From NCBI GenBank assembly GCA_041538185.1, contig JBGORM010000002.1:496001-560000 (forward strand): a stretch of 64,000 nucleotides of DNA. Reading direction: 5' to 3'. The number at the start of each line of letters is the position of its first letter. Within the stretch, counting starts at the first letter, position 1. Below are positions 8,386 through 19,500 of the stretch, piece by piece. This DNA comes from Melioribacteraceae bacterium 4301-Me. GTDB taxonomy: Bacteria; Bacteroidota; Ignavibacteria; Ignavibacteriales; Melioribacteraceae. Below the pieces are notes generated by a model, which saw only the letters and a list, made by a program, of their open reading frames with translations, searched no databases and was not told where the DNA came from. The translations under genes were made by a program, and so were the position numbers.

Positions 8386-9438
8386 TTAAATTATAAGCAT
8401 TGCATCGCCGTAACTTAAGAATCTATATCCTTCTTTTAATGCTTTTTTATATGCCTTCATAACATTTTCATAGCCGCCAAAAGCAGCTGCAAGCATTAAA
8501 AGTGTAGATTCCGGCGCATGAAAGTTTGTAATTAGTTTTTTGACAATCTTAAAATCATAAGGTGGAAAAATAAATTTGTCAGTCCAACCAAAATTAGGTT
8601 TTACAAAACCTTCTGCAGTAACACTGCTTTCTAGTGCTCTTGTTGTACTGGTGCCAACTACAAAAACATTCTTTTTTTCTGACAAAGTTTTATTTATCGC
8701 TTCTGCAGTTTCCTCAGGTATTTCGAAGTATTCTGAATCCATCCTGTGTTTAGTTAAATCTTCTACCTCTACTGGTCTAAAAGTTCCTAAACCAATATGA
8801 AGAATTACAGGCACAACTTTTATTCCTTTTTTTTGAATTTTTTTTATCAGCTGCGGTGTAAAATGGAGCCCTGCAGTAGGGGCAGCAACAGAACCATCGA
8901 CTTTAGCAAAAATAGTTTGATAATTCTCACGGTCTTCCGGTACAGGTTCTCTTTTAATGTATGGTGGGAGGGGAGTAGTACCTATTTTTTCAATTGCTTG
9001 GAAGATATCCCCGGCTTCTTCATTAAAGCGAACCGTTCTGCCGCGCGAAGTAGTATTATCAATAACTTCGCACCAAAGATTGTCAGAAAAATAAATTCGG
9101 TTGCCAATTCTAACTTTGCGGGCAGGGTCAACAATAACATCCCAAATTTTATCTTCTTTATTTAATTCCCTTAGCACAAAAACTTCTATTTTTGCGTTTG
9201 TTCTTTCTTTTTTGCCAAATAAGCGTGCTTGCATTACTTTACTTTCGTTTACTACAAGCACGTCACCTTTGTTCATATAGTCAATAATGTCTGAAAATAT
9301 TTTGTGTTCTATTTCACCTGTTTTTCTATCGAGCACGAGCATTTTAGCTTTATCCCTTGGATTGACAGGGAATTTAGCTATTGCCGTTTTAGGCAAGTTG
9401 TAGTTGAAATCTGAGAGCTTCATTTTTTCTTCTAACAT
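8386..9438 (-). CDS. queA: S-adenosylmethionine:tRNA ribosyltransferase-isomerase
   Basis: 350 residues of the QueA family, which transfers the ribosyl moiety of SAM to preQ1 in tRNA to make epoxyqueuosine. Diagnostic segments include RDKAKMLVLDR, PPYIKR, GSVAAPTAGLHFT and HAPESTLLMLAAAFGG. The start chosen is the ATG at 9438, preceded by GGGAG at good spacing; the conserved part begins five codons later at a second ATG (MKLSDFNY). Other queuosine genes are not in this window. Forms a unit with ispD. Confidence 0.96.
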   Translation of the reverse strand: MLEEKMKLSDFNYNLPKTAIAKFPVNPRDKAKMLVLDRKTGEIEHKIFSDIIDYMNKGDVLVVNESKVMQARLFGKKERTNAKIEVFVLRELNKEDKIWDVIVDPARKVRIGNRIYFSDNLWCEVIDNTTSRGRTVRFNEEAGDIFQAIEKIGTTPLPPYIKREPVPEDRENYQTIFAKVDGSVAAPTAGLHFTPQLIKKIQKKGIKVVPVILHIGLGTFRPVEVEDLTKHRMDSEYFEIPEETAEAINKTLSEKKNVFVVGTSTTRALESSVTAEGFVKPNFGWTDKFIFPPYDFKIVKKLITNFHAPESTLLMLAAAFGGYENVMKAYKKALKEGYRFLSYGDAMLII

Positions 9439-9486
9439 TTTACTCCCGCTTTTTAATTAATTGATACAATCTTACTTATAGAAATA

Positions 9487-9561
9487 AAAGGGGTTGACTA
9501 AAAATTAAATTTACGGTGCATTTTTGTTTTAATGAACATAACTTTTTTAGACAACCCCTTT
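9487..9561 (-). terminator. Long-loop inverted repeat after ppdK, probable terminator
   Basis: Arms AAAGGGGTTG and CAACCCCTTT pair perfectly over 10 bp; after one mismatch the pairing continues about 7 bp (CTAAAAA with TTTTTAG), leaving an AT-rich loop of about 40 nt. It starts 8 bp beyond the ppdK stop, and on the minus strand the second arm is followed by TTTTATTT. A similar structure follows rplI. A very small MITE-like remnant is the alternative. Confidence 0.6.
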
Positions 9562-9568
9562 GATTATT

Positions 9569-12346
9569 TTATTTTTTCTTTTTAGTAACTTTTTTTGAAC
9601 TCTTTTTGGTTTTGGGTGAACCATTTACTAAAGCTGCTCTTGCTGCAGCCAATCTTGCAATAGGAACTCTAAATGGTGAACAGCTAACGTAGTTCATTCC
9701 GACTTTATGGCAAAAATCGATTGAATCTGGATCACCGCCATGTTCACCACAAATACCCACTTTAAGATTTTCTCTTGTCTGTCTACCCAATTTTGTGCCA
9801 AGCTCTACCAATTTACCTACACCTGTTGTATCGAGACTTTCAAATGGGTCTTTTGGCAGAATTTCTCTTTCAACATATTTAGGAAGGAATTTACCGGCAT
9901 CGTCCCTTGAAAGCCCAAATACAGTTTGCGTCAAGTCATTTGTCCCAAAACTGAAAAATTCAGCTACCGTAGCAATCTCATCTGCTGTAACGGCAGCTCT
10001 TGGAAGTTCAATCATTGTACCAAGCAAGTAGGGAATTTTAATTCCTTTCTCGTTGAAAACCTCTTCAGCCACTTTTCTTACGATTTTTTCTTGCAGCTTA
10101 AGCTCGTTAACGTGACCAACAAGTGGAATCATAATTTCGGGTTTAACTTTAATTCCTTTTTGTGCAACGTTAGCAGCAGCTTCAAAAATAGCTCGGGCCT
10201 GCATTTGAGTTATTTCTGGATAGCTTATTCCTAATCGGCAGCCTCTAAATCCAAGCATAGGATTAAATTCTTTAAGTGATTCAATTTTTTCTTTTATCTT
10301 ATCTATGGGCATATTAAGTTCTTCAGCCACTTGTTGAATTTCATGTTCTTCGTGGGGCAAGAACTCATGTAATGGTGGATCTAAGGTTCTAATTGTGACT
10401 GGCTTACCAGCCATCACCTCAAAAATTCCTTCAAAATCTGCTCTTTGATAAGGCAGCAATTTATCTAAAGCATTTTTTCTTTCTTCTTCACTTTCTGAAA
10501 GAATCATTTCTCTAACGTGTAATATTCTATCACCGCCAAAAAACATGTGTTCTGTTCTACAAAGCCCAATTCCTTCTGCACCGAATGCAATTGCATTGGC
10601 TGCTTGGTCTGGCTGGTCAGCATTAGTACGTACACCTAAAGTTTTATATTGGTCTGCCCATTTCATTAAGCTATTGTATGTTTGGAAAATTTCGGAATCT
10701 TCAGGTTTGAGTTCTTTAGTTATAAGCACTTGAATTACTTCTGAAGGTTTTGTTTCAAGCTGCCCTAAAATTACTTCTCCTGTAGTTCCATCAATTGAAA
10801 TATAGTCGCCTTCTTTAATAGTTACATCTTTGCCCTCAACTTTCATCAAGCCATTTTTGTAATCAATATTAAGTGCACCGCAGCCGGCAACACAGACTTT
10901 ACCCATTTGTCGTGCAACTAAAGCCGCATGAGATGTCATGCCGCCTCTTGCAGTAAGAATTCCCTCAGCTGCGTTCATGCCTTTAATGTCTTCTGGTGAA
11001 GTTTCAATTCTAACAAGGATTACTTTTTCGCCCTTAGAAGCCATTTCTTCTGCGTCTTGAGCTGAAAAAGCAATTTTGCCGGAAGCTGCGCCCGGTCCTG
11101 CATTCAAACCTTTTGCTAAAAGTCGTCCATTTTCAATTGCACTTCTTTTTTGATTAAGGTCAAATATAGGTCTGAGCAACTGATTAAGTTGGTTTGGTTC
11201 AATTCTTAACAAAGCCTCTTCTTTCGAAATTAGTTTTTCTTTAACCATATCAACGGCCATTTTAATTGCTGCGAAGCCGGTTCTTTTTCCTACACGACAT
11301 TGAAGCATCCATAGCTTGCCTTGTTGAATTGTAAATTCAATATCCATCATTTCCTTATAATGTTTTTCAAGGATGGATCTAATTTTAACAAGCTGTTTAT
11401 AGACTTGTGGATTATCTTTTTGAAGGTCTTTAATTGGTAGTGGAGTGCGAATGCCTGCTACTACATCTTCACCTTGAGCGTTAAAGAGATATTCACCGTA
11501 AAAAACATTTTCGCCTGTAGCTGGGTCGCGAGTGAACGCAACACCAGTACCCGAATCATCGCCCATGTTGCCGAAGACCATAGATTGAACGTTTACGGCT
11601 GTTCCCCAGCTTTCCGGGATGTTGTTCAATTTGCGATAAACTATTGCTCTTTCATTCATCCAAGAGCCAAATACAGCGCCAATTGCTCCCCAAAGCTGTT
11701 CCATCGGGTCCTCAGGGAAATCGTGGCCTGTTATTCTTTTAATTTCTGCCTTATACTCTGAAACTAACTCTTTAAGATGGTCAGCATTTAGTTCTGTATC
11801 TTTTGTAACTCCAGCTTGCTGTTTCTTTCTATCCAAAATTACTTCAAATGGGTCGTGGTCGTGCTTGTCTTTTGGTTTTAATCCAAGCACTACATCACCA
11901 TACATTGCAACAAATCTTCTATATGAATCATAAGCAAATCTCGGATTTTTAGTTTTCGATATTAATCCTTGAACCGTAGAATCATTCAGTCCTAAATTAA
12001 GTATTGTATCCATCATACCAGGCATAGATGCCCTTGCACCGCTGCGCACCGAGACTAATAATGGGTTTTGAGGGTTACCGAACTGCGCAGCCATTTCTTT
12101 TTCAATTTTTTTTAAGGCATCTAATACTTGTTTTTTAAGTTCTTTCGGGTATGAATGATTATGTTGATAATAATAAGTACATACTTCGGTAGTAATTGTG
12201 AAGCCTGCTGGAACGGGAAGACCTATATTAACCATCTCGGCTAAATTTGCTCCTTTTCCGCCCAATAGGGCTTTCATATCTGCTTTCCCTTCTGCACGTT
12301 TACCACCGAAAAAGTAAACGTACTTTGGTGTTCTTTTCTTTGCCAT
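9569..12346 (-). CDS. ppdK: Pyruvate, phosphate dikinase
   Basis: 925 residues, full length for PPDK. N-terminal ATP-grasp nucleotide domain ([27 protein letters not shown]), central phosphohistidine domain ([21 protein letters not shown], near residue 460) and C-terminal PEP/pyruvate barrel ([27 protein letters not shown]). It interconverts pyruvate, ATP and phosphate with PEP, AMP and pyrophosphate, serving gluconeogenesis or PPi-linked glycolysis; a membrane pyrophosphatase is also encoded here, fitting PPi-based energy metabolism. The ATG follows GGAGG. The extreme C-terminus is an unusual lysine/serine-rich tail ending in four lysines, probably disordered. Confidence 0.97.
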   Translation of the reverse strand: MAKKRTPKYVYFFGGKRAEGKADMKALLGGKGANLAEMVNIGLPVPAGFTITTEVCTYYYQHNHSYPKELKKQVLDALKKIEKEMAAQFGNPQNPLLVSVRSGARASMPGMMDTILNLGLNDSTVQGLISKTKNPRFAYDSYRRFVAMYGDVVLGLKPKDKHDHDPFEVILDRKKQQAGVTKDTELNADHLKELVSEYKAEIKRITGHDFPEDPMEQLWGAIGAVFGSWMNERAIVYRKLNNIPESWGTAVNVQSMVFGNMGDDSGTGVAFTRDPATGENVFYGEYLFNAQGEDVVAGIRTPLPIKDLQKDNPQVYKQLVKIRSILEKHYKEMMDIEFTIQQGKLWMLQCRVGKRTGFAAIKMAVDMVKEKLISKEEALLRIEPNQLNQLLRPIFDLNQKRSAIENGRLLAKGLNAGPGAASGKIAFSAQDAEEMASKGEKVILVRIETSPEDIKGMNAAEGILTARGGMTSHAALVARQMGKVCVAGCGALNIDYKNGLMKVEGKDVTIKEGDYISIDGTTGEVILGQLETKPSEVIQVLITKELKPEDSEIFQTYNSLMKWADQYKTLGVRTNADQPDQAANAIAFGAEGIGLCRTEHMFFGGDRILHVREMILSESEEERKNALDKLLPYQRADFEGIFEVMAGKPVTIRTLDPPLHEFLPHEEHEIQQVAEELNMPIDKIKEKIESLKEFNPMLGFRGCRLGISYPEITQMQARAIFEAAANVAQKGIKVKPEIMIPLVGHVNELKLQEKIVRKVAEEVFNEKGIKIPYLLGTMIELPRAAVTADEIATVAEFFSFGTNDLTQTVFGLSRDDAGKFLPKYVEREILPKDPFESLDTTGVGKLVELGTKLGRQTRENLKVGICGEHGGDPDSIDFCHKVGMNYVSCSPFRVPIARLAAARAALVNGSPKTKKSSKKVTKKKK

Positions 12347-12377
12347 TTACATTTCCTCCAATAAATAGGTTAATTAT

Positions 12378-12408
12378 TAAAGTTAGTTACTAATTGTTCA
12401 TTGCCCAA
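12378..12408 (-). promoter_or_regulatory. Candidate promoter of ppdK
   Basis: On the minus strand TTGGGC is followed after 17 bp by TAACTTTA, giving the TTG-N20-TAnnTTTn geometry shared with other upstream regions here. It lies 32 bp before the ppdK start, in the gap after lpxK. The last base differs from the G of the strongest matches. Confidence 0.4.
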
Positions 12409-12419
12409 CAGCAATTTAT

Positions 12420-13472
12420 TTAAAATTTGTTAAGTGTTTTCAACAGTAGTTTTTCAAATTCGTTATTTTCTTCTAAGTTTAGTTTTATTTTTAGATAGTA
12501 AATATCAATATCGTCTAATTCTCTTGCGAAATTTATAAATTTAACTGCATCTTTTTGAGTAGTAAGTACCGAGTAAGCATTAGTTTGATAGAATTTTTTC
12601 CTTATTTGTTGAATTTCTTTTAGAGTGTAATTTTTATGGTCTGGGAATAACATTTTATTGGTAAAATCAATATTGTTCTTTTCCAATACCCTTAAAAATG
12701 AGTATGGTTTAGCAATTCCACATACGACTAAACTTTTTTGTCCCACAAAATCTTGAATGTTGTAATAATGATGAGTTTTAACATCGTAAATGCCTTCAGC
12801 AGTATAATAGCCGTTGAAGACTGGTTTACTTTCAAAATATTTTTTGATTTTAGCGGGTATTTCTTTTTTTTCAGAAAACTTTCTATTTAAGATTATTACA
12901 TCAGCCCTTTTTAACGAATCAAACGGTTCTCGCATTAAACCAAGTGGTAAAAGGTTCTGTTCGGTTTGTTCTTCTTTTATTAAGAAGCGCTGGTCAATTA
13001 TTAAAATATCCAGGTCCCTGTAAATCCATCTATGTTGAAAGCCATCATCTAAAATTATCATGTCAAGTTGTGCATCTTTAATAAATTTTTTTGCCCCCTT
13101 AACTCTATTTTCACTTACTGCAGCCGGAACCTTTAATTCATCTGCTACAAAGTAAATTTCATCACCGCATTCATTAACTTTAGTAAAAATTTTTTGCCCA
13201 TCTGAAACAAATAAATATCCTTTGGAGTTTCTTCTGTAGCCTCGACTTAAAACGCCCACCTTTATTTTTTTATTTTTTAAAATATTAGCTAAATAAATTA
13301 CGGCTGGAGTTTTACCAGAACCGCCGACTGTAATGTTGCCAATGGATACAACTTTCACTGGTACTTTTTTAACCTTAAAAATATTTTTGTCGAAAAGAAA
13401 ATTTCTAAATCTTACTATTAACGAATACACTAAAGTTAGGGGTGAAGCTAATATTCTAATTATTCCGAGCAC
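12420..13472 (-). CDS. lpxK: Tetraacyldisaccharide 4'-kinase
   Basis: 350 residues of the LpxK family, which phosphorylates the 4' position of the lipid A disaccharide at the inner membrane. The P-loop is ITVGGSGKTPAVIYLANIL near residues 48-66; LSRGYRR, the GDE(I/P) segment and DDGFQHR are also present. It starts with GTG at 13472, overlapping the acyltransferase gene upstream by 13 bp. Together with lpxB and the DUF374 gene it makes up a lipid A block; lpxA, C and D are not in this window. Confidence 0.95.
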   Translation of the reverse strand: MLGIIRILASPLTLVYSLIVRFRNFLFDKNIFKVKKVPVKVVSIGNITVGGSGKTPAVIYLANILKNKKIKVGVLSRGYRRNSKGYLFVSDGQKIFTKVNECGDEIYFVADELKVPAAVSENRVKGAKKFIKDAQLDMIILDDGFQHRWIYRDLDILIIDQRFLIKEEQTEQNLLPLGLMREPFDSLKRADVIILNRKFSEKKEIPAKIKKYFESKPVFNGYYTAEGIYDVKTHHYYNIQDFVGQKSLVVCGIAKPYSFLRVLEKNNIDFTNKMLFPDHKNYTLKEIQQIRKKFYQTNAYSVLTTQKDAVKFINFARELDDIDIYYLKIKLNLEENNEFEKLLLKTLNKF

Positions 13473-14125
13473 AGTTTTGAAGCTTCCTTTCTTAGTTTGT
13501 TCAGTTTAATTTCACAGTCGGTTATTAACTTGTTAGTTTCTTCGTAATTCAATTTTGAATCAATCCATATTGGTTCAGAAAAAACTACATTAATTATGCT
13601 GAAGGGATATGGAACCTCAAAATTATCCCAGCTTTTTAGTACTTTTTTTTTGCAGCATGAAATTCCAGCAAGTATTAAAGGAATTTTTTTTGTTTTTGCA
13701 GTTATTACTGCTCCAGCTTTCATTTTGTAAGGCGGCCCTTTAGGTCCATCCGGTGTAATAGCAATTGAATATCCATTTTCTGCTAATTCTAATAATAGGA
13801 GCAAAGCTTCTTTTCCGCCATTGCTGCTGGAACCACGAACTACTTTGTAACCCCACCTTCCTAATAGTTTTTCAAGTATATCTCCATCTTTACTTTTACT
13901 AACAAGTGCCGCGATATTTGTGTCTTTGTGAATATACCAGCCCGTTAGCATTGTACCATGCCAAAAAGCAGAAACAAAATTTTGTTTCTCACTTTTAAAT
14001 TTTTCTATAGTTGAATAATTTTTGTAACGAATCTTTACAGTCTTCATCAAAAAATTTATCAAAGAACTTAGAACAGTTAAACCCAGATAGTATAATATTT
14101 TTTTCCTTACTTTTTTAGTGCTCAT
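13460..14125 (-). CDS. DUF374 lysophospholipid-acyltransferase-like protein
   Basis: 221 residues. AFWHGTML (near residue 53, the HxxxxD-type active-site region), VSKSKDGDIL, VRGSSSNGGKEAL and ITPDGPKGPPYKMKAGA are the hallmark of the DUF374 branch of lysophospholipid/lipid A acyltransferases. A hydrophobic N-terminal segment (residues about 10-25) suggests membrane anchoring. It sits between lpxB and lpxK with overlaps on both sides (11 and 13 bp), so an acyltransfer in lipid A maturation is the likely role, perhaps substituting for LpxL/HtrB; the exact substrate is not known. Confidence 0.88.
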   Translation of the reverse strand: MSTKKVRKKILYYLGLTVLSSLINFLMKTVKIRYKNYSTIEKFKSEKQNFVSAFWHGTMLTGWYIHKDTNIAALVSKSKDGDILEKLLGRWGYKVVRGSSSNGGKEALLLLLELAENGYSIAITPDGPKGPPYKMKAGAVITAKTKKIPLILAGISCCKKKVLKSWDNFEVPYPFSIINVVFSEPIWIDSKLNYEETNKLITDCEIKLNKLRKEASKLCSE

Positions 14126-15251
14126 TCAATTCTGTTATAATTAGTTCTGCTGCTTTTTTAGATGCATTACCGTCACCCAATTTTTCTTTAATTGAACCTA
14201 ATTTATTTTTTAAATTATTGTACAGTATTTCATCTTTTAATAATATTTTGCTTTTTCTATAAATTTTATCTGTTGTTACATCCTTTTGAATTAATTCCTC
14301 CACAATTTTTTCACCAGCGATAATATTAGGCATTGCAATTGTTTTAATGCTGGCCAACAATTTTCCTATGATGTAGGAAAAGACACTTGTTTTGTAAACC
14401 ACTATAAAAGGTAACTGAAGTAGTGCAGCTTCCAAAGTTGAAGTGCCAGATTTAATTATGCCAAATTTTGAATATTTTATTAAATCATAAGTATTTCCTC
14501 TAACAAGATGATAATTTGATGATGAGGTAAATTTGTTGAAGACCGAAACCTCAATGTTTTCGGAACAGGCAATAACTATTTGCAAGTTAAAATCTTTTGC
14601 AAGTTTTTCAGCAGCAGTAATTACAGCTGGGAATATTTTTTTAATTTCTTGCTGTCTGCTGCCGGGCATTACCAAAAGAATATCTTTGTTTTCTTCTAAG
14701 TTAAATTTGGTTATAAGTTCTGTCCTGGTTAAAAACTTATAATTGTTAATTCTGTCAATTAAGGGGTGACCGGTATAGTCGACTTTAAAATTATGTTCTC
14801 TATAAAAATTGACTTCGAATGGGAAAACTACAATCATTTTATCTATAAGCTGCTTAATTTTATTTACTCGTTTTTTGCCCCATGCCCACACTTGAGGGGA
14901 AATGTAATAAATAATTTTTACTCCCATTTCTTTAATTTTCTTAGCAAAGTTAAGATTAAAACCCGGGTAATCGATTAAAATTGCTGTGTGAATATTTTCC
15001 TCTTTGATTTTGTTAATCAAAGTTTTTTGAACAGCTTTGATAAAAGGGATATGTTTTAGCACCTCTACAAAACCTAAGAAAGACATTTGTTTTATGTGGT
15101 ATTGAGCAATAAGTCCTTCTGCTACCATTTTGTCTCCGCCTATGCCATAGAATTTAATTTTGGGATTAATATTCAACAGTTCTTTTATTAGTGCTGCCCC
15201 GTGTAAATCACCAGAAGCTTCGCCTGCAATAATCATTATTTTATTAGTCAA
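14115..15251 (-). CDS. lpxB: Lipid-A-disaccharide synthase
   Basis: 378 residues, GT19 family. The N-terminal GEASGDLHGAALIKEL, the central YISPQVWAWG, PGSRQQEI and the C-terminal SGTSTLEAALL give a confident LpxB. It condenses UDP-2,3-diacylglucosamine with lipid X. The longest reading starts with TTG at 15251, whose TTGA overlaps the stop of the methyltransferase-like gene; an ATG five codons further on (15236) fits the conserved start better, so the start is uncertain by five residues. Confidence 0.96.
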   Translation of the reverse strand: MTNKIMIIAGEASGDLHGAALIKELLNINPKIKFYGIGGDKMVAEGLIAQYHIKQMSFLGFVEVLKHIPFIKAVQKTLINKIKEENIHTAILIDYPGFNLNFAKKIKEMGVKIIYYISPQVWAWGKKRVNKIKQLIDKMIVVFPFEVNFYREHNFKVDYTGHPLIDRINNYKFLTRTELITKFNLEENKDILLVMPGSRQQEIKKIFPAVITAAEKLAKDFNLQIVIACSENIEVSVFNKFTSSSNYHLVRGNTYDLIKYSKFGIIKSGTSTLEAALLQLPFIVVYKTSVFSYIIGKLLASIKTIAMPNIIAGEKIVEELIQKDVTTDKIYRKSKILLKDEILYNNLKNKLGSIKEKLGDGNASKKAAELIITELNEH

Positions 15252-15835
15252 TTTTTAACCAAGAAAAGTATTACTAAAATTAATGTTACAGAAAGAATTG
15301 CTTGTAAAGTTCTAATTTCAGACTTCAAACCTGCCCTTGGGTTGTAGGGCGGTTGTTCGGTTATTTGTTTTTTATAGGGTGTAAATTTAGGAATTAATTT
15401 TGGTACATTTAACAGGTAATCTTTATATGCGTCCCCGAACTTTAATAGGAGAAATTTTTCTTCTTCTTTTATTATTTGGCTGTATTGGAAGTAAAAGAAC
15501 AATAAAGCGAAAATTTGAAGATATGGGAAAAGAGCCAGCGACATAATTCCAATTCCCAAGTATATGAGCATATTACCAAGATATAATGGATTGCGCACAT
15601 GAGCGAAAGCACCAGAGACTACTAAATAAGTAGCTCCAACCCCGGCTGTAGTTCTGGTTTCACTGCCTGCGTAACTTACCCCCCAAAATCTAAAGAGTTC
15701 TCCTATAAGTAAAATAACAAAGCCAATTAAAAGACTTAACAAGTTAGTTCTTTGAAAAATGAGCATGACAATTAAAAAGGGTAAGGGAGTATAACTCCTG
15801 TACTTAAAAAAAATATTTGAAAGATTTTTTGCCAT
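15248..15835 (-). CDS. Isoprenylcysteine carboxyl methyltransferase (ICMT)-like membrane protein
   Basis: 195 residues with about four to five membrane helices and the ICMT/PEMT family signature HVRNPLYLGNMLIYLGIG (near residue 80) followed by a KEEEKFLLLKFGDAYKDY stretch. Members methylate isoprenylcysteine or phospholipids with SAM; bacterial members are mostly of unknown substrate. It is the first gene of the lpxB-DUF374-lpxK run, with a 4-bp stop/start overlap into lpxB, which suggests an envelope lipid role (inference). A C-terminal extra hydrophobic helix ends the protein. Confidence 0.85.
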   Translation of the reverse strand: MAKNLSNIFFKYRSYTPLPFLIVMLIFQRTNLLSLLIGFVILLIGELFRFWGVSYAGSETRTTAGVGATYLVVSGAFAHVRNPLYLGNMLIYLGIGIMSLALFPYLQIFALLFFYFQYSQIIKEEEKFLLLKFGDAYKDYLLNVPKLIPKFTPYKKQITEQPPYNPRAGLKSEIRTLQAILSVTLILVILFLVKN

Positions 15836-15849
15836 AGTTAAAACTTAGT

Positions 15850-16575
15850 TTATCCTTGCATATAAACTTCTTTTCTTTTTAGAACAGCTTGATGCCGTTT
15901 ACGGAGGTGCTTTTTGTTTTTTAATTCTTCTAATTTCTTTATAATATCACTAAAATCTTTGAACGGGTAGTAAGAGATTCGATTTTTTTCACAATATTTC
16001 AATAAAGAGTTCTTTGCAAAGATGAAATCACAAAATTGAGCGGGACAGGTATCAGAATAGCCGTCGCCAATGTAAACACTAAAATCATCATCACTAGAAT
16101 GTTCAATTATGTGATTGCGTTTGCAATTTGCACAGCTTTTGCACTCTTCATCTGTGTACGGGAAAAAGGGTATTAGTTCATTGTTCTTTCCAAAAATTAA
16201 TTTGTTAGAATAGAAATTAAGGTAGCTTATTTTTTCTTTTGATAAGATTCTTTTAATATAATAATCGAGTCCGTCACTTAATATCCAAATTTGAAAGTTA
16301 TTCAATTTGCAATAGTCTATGAAATTTAAAAATGTCGGTTGAATACACATCGAATCTATAAAAGAATCAAATTCTTCAAGGGAAAGGTTATTTACAGTTT
16401 TACACAGTAGTTCCCATGTTTGGATTGAATTTATTTTTTCATCTATCCAGTCCTTAACAATTTTTTTTGCTTTTGATGGATCACCAAAATGAAGAAAGAT
16501 TTCTTCACCTACATCTTTAACAGTAATAGTGCCGTCAAAATCAACAAAAATTTTGAATGTACTTTTATTCAGCAT
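15850..16575 (-). CDS. MtnX-like HAD-IB family phosphatase
   Basis: 241 residues. Motif I is VDFDGTIT (residues 11-18), motif II is ILSDG, and VYIGDGYSDTCPA is motif IV, so all catalytic aspartates are present. The CKSCANCKRNH segment (near residue 145) is typical of the MtnX subgroup, which includes 2-hydroxy-3-keto-5-methylthiopentenyl-1-phosphate phosphatase of methionine salvage. No other mtn gene is nearby, so a different phosphomonoester substrate is possible. It follows smc by 1 bp and precedes the ICMT-like gene by 14 bp. Confidence 0.85.
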   Translation of the reverse strand: MLNKSTFKIFVDFDGTITVKDVGEEIFLHFGDPSKAKKIVKDWIDEKINSIQTWELLCKTVNNLSLEEFDSFIDSMCIQPTFLNFIDYCKLNNFQIWILSDGLDYYIKRILSKEKISYLNFYSNKLIFGKNNELIPFFPYTDEECKSCANCKRNHIIEHSSDDDFSVYIGDGYSDTCPAQFCDFIFAKNSLLKYCEKNRISYYPFKDFSDIIKKLEELKNKKHLRKRHQAVLKRKEVYMQG

Positions 16576-16576
16576 T

Positions 16577-19500
16577 TTAGTTTACGTTAATTTCGTTAAA
16601 CTGGACAGCTGCAAGTTTAGAGATACCTTCTTCTTGCATTGTAACACCATACATAGTCTCGGCTGCTTCCATTGTACGCTTGTTATGTGTGACGATGATA
16701 AATTGTGTCCTTTTACTGAACTCGGCTAATAGTTTGGTAAAACGGTCAATATTTGCATCGTCAAGCGGTGCATCTACTTCATCTAAAATGCAAAAAGGAC
16801 TAGGCTTAACAAGGTAAATAGAAAACAGCAATGCTATTGCGGTTAAAGTTTTCTCGCCGCCAGAAAGCAATTCAATTGTTGTGGGGCGTTTACCTTTAGG
16901 TTTACCTATAATTTCAATTTTAGCTTCAAGAGGATCAACACCTTCTTCAAGTTTAAGATCTGCTTCATCACCAGGGTTAAATAAAGTCTGAAATATTTTT
17001 GTAAAGTTATTTCGTATCTGCTCAAATGTATCTAAAAATAGTTTCTGAGCTGTTTCATTTATTTCATTTATCGTATTGATTAAATCTTTTTCAGACTCTA
17101 TCAGGTCGTTTCTTTGTTTTAGTAGGAAATCTAATCGTTCTTTTTCTTCTTCGTATTCGGAATACGCTAATAGATTTACTGGACCAATCGATTTCAGTTT
17201 ATCTTTTAATCTGTTGACCTCTTCAGCACGTTCTTCAAAATTGAATTGGTCTAAATCGTCGAACGTTTTTTCTTCTATAGTTAAAGAGTAATTTTCTTTT
17301 ATGTGTTCTATAAGATTTGTTATTCGCAGCTCAATTTCATTTTGTTTGATTTGCAGTGAATGAACATTATCTGAGACATTTTGACGCTTATTTCTATAAT
17401 TGTTGAGCTCAGTTTCTAGCTTAGTAGATTTCTCTTTAAGCACTTTTAATTGATTTTCAATTTCTTTTTCTTCTTCGAAAAGATTTTTACGTTTGTTATT
17501 AACTTCTTCAAGTTTGTTTTTAATTTTTGAAAGTTCTGTGTTTATCCCCTCAATTTCGCTCTTACTTTTTATAATTTCTTTTTCTCTTTTGTTAATTCCA
17601 TTATTGATTAATATTTTATTTTCTTCAGACCTTTGAATAGAATTAAATGCGTTTTGAATTTGTCCTTTTATCCTTTCTTGCTCTAACTCCTGCTGATTTA
17701 ATTTACTAATAGCTAAGTTAAAGTTATCCTCAGCAGTTTTTAACTCTTCTTCCGCTGTGTTAATATTTGATATAAGATTATCTTTGTAGTGACTAAGCTC
17801 CTCCATTTCTCTTATAAGGACTTCTTTCTCGTTACTAAATGAGGTAGACCTCGTAACCAATTCTTGAATTTGTTTCATTGTATTTTCAATATCTTCATCA
17901 TATTTCTTTTTCTCAAATTCGAATTGGGATACTTGTTTTTCAATATTGGTAATGTCGTTTGAGAGGATTTTTATTTTTTCATTTAATTTTTTTAAATCAA
18001 TTTTAGAAAGAGTGGCTTCAATTTCTTCGATTTTTTGACTCAGCGAATTTAATTCTGTTTCTAATTTAGGGTATTCGTTCTTAAGATTTTCGAGCAGTTG
18101 TTTTCTGCCGAAAAGGGTTTCATCTAACTTAGGCAACGAGCCGGCCTCGATTATACCGTTGCAACTAACATAGTCTCCTTGAAGTGTAACAAAGTTTATG
18201 TTGTCATATTTTTTATGCAGTTCAATGGCATTTTCAAGACTGTCGGTAATTACTGTAGAGTTTAATATTTTTTTAAAGTAAGGCTTCCATTTATCCTCAG
18301 CTTCTACAAACTCAAAAGCCCAACCTAAAAATGATTTTTCATTTGATAATTTTTTTATTTTTTTTCTGTTAGCATAGCCGTTTATCAATTTAAGAAACGA
18401 TTTTTTCCCGTTAGATGCATTTTCTAATAAATAAAAAGATGCTTTCCCCAGTTCGTTTTGTTTTAAGTAATCTACTGCTTTCTTTAATTCCTCAAAGTTC
18501 TCTATTAGAAGGTTATTTAACACAGATTTTAAAGCAGCATTTAGAGCAAATCTGTATTTTTCATTTGCAGTGCCAACATCGGCAAAAATGTTTTTTTCTT
18601 TGGTAGTCCAATTATCATTTTCAAGTAATGTTTTAGAACCTTTAGAGATTCCTTCTAAGTTTGTAATTAATGACTGTAGGAAATTTATTTTTTCTTTTAA
18701 GCTTGCAATTATCGTCTTTTGCTCAATTTCATTCTCTTTTAATAAGTTTAATTCTCTTTCAAGTTTTTCTTTTTCTTTTTGTTTTTGATTGTAAAGCTCC
18801 TCAGTCTCTGCTAATTTTTTCCCGATTTGATTTTTTTCGTCGGTTAACTCTTCAATATAGCCGACAGTTTTAGCAATATTTCCAGTGGTTGTCCGTATTT
18901 TTTCATTTAATTTTTCAATGAGGGCGTAAGTATTGGTTAATTCGCTTTGTACAGTAGATAATTGGTTTTCTTTTTCTGAAATAACTTTTGTATGATTAAG
19001 AAGTTTTTCATTTAAGTTCCGTAAAGTCTGTTTTTTTTCATTGTGTACTTTTCGTTTAATATTTATTTCTTCATTTGTCTTAGTTAATAATTCTTCATTT
19101 TCTTTTTGACTTATATTTAGTTTTTGCAGAAGCAAATTATTTTCTTGAATTAATTTTTCGTTTTCAGATATCTGAGCATTTAGTTCAATAATTTCCTCAT
19201 AAAGTCTTTCCAAGTTTTTCTCTAAGGCTTTTTGTTTTTCTTCGGCCACTGAAGTATCTTTTTGCAGACTGTGAAGAAGTTCGGTATTTGAAGTTATTTC
19301 GTTTCTTTTTTCATTTAATTTGGATTCAACCTCGCTAATTTTAATTCTAAGCTCGAGCAGTTCATTTTCAATTTTTTTTATCTCGTCATCAATTACATTT
19401 TTTTGAGAATTGTAATTGTAAATGTTCTGCGTAAGTTGCTCATTTTTAATTTTGTAAAGAGCCATTTCACGTTCTGCAAGTTCAATTTCTTTTTGTCTAA

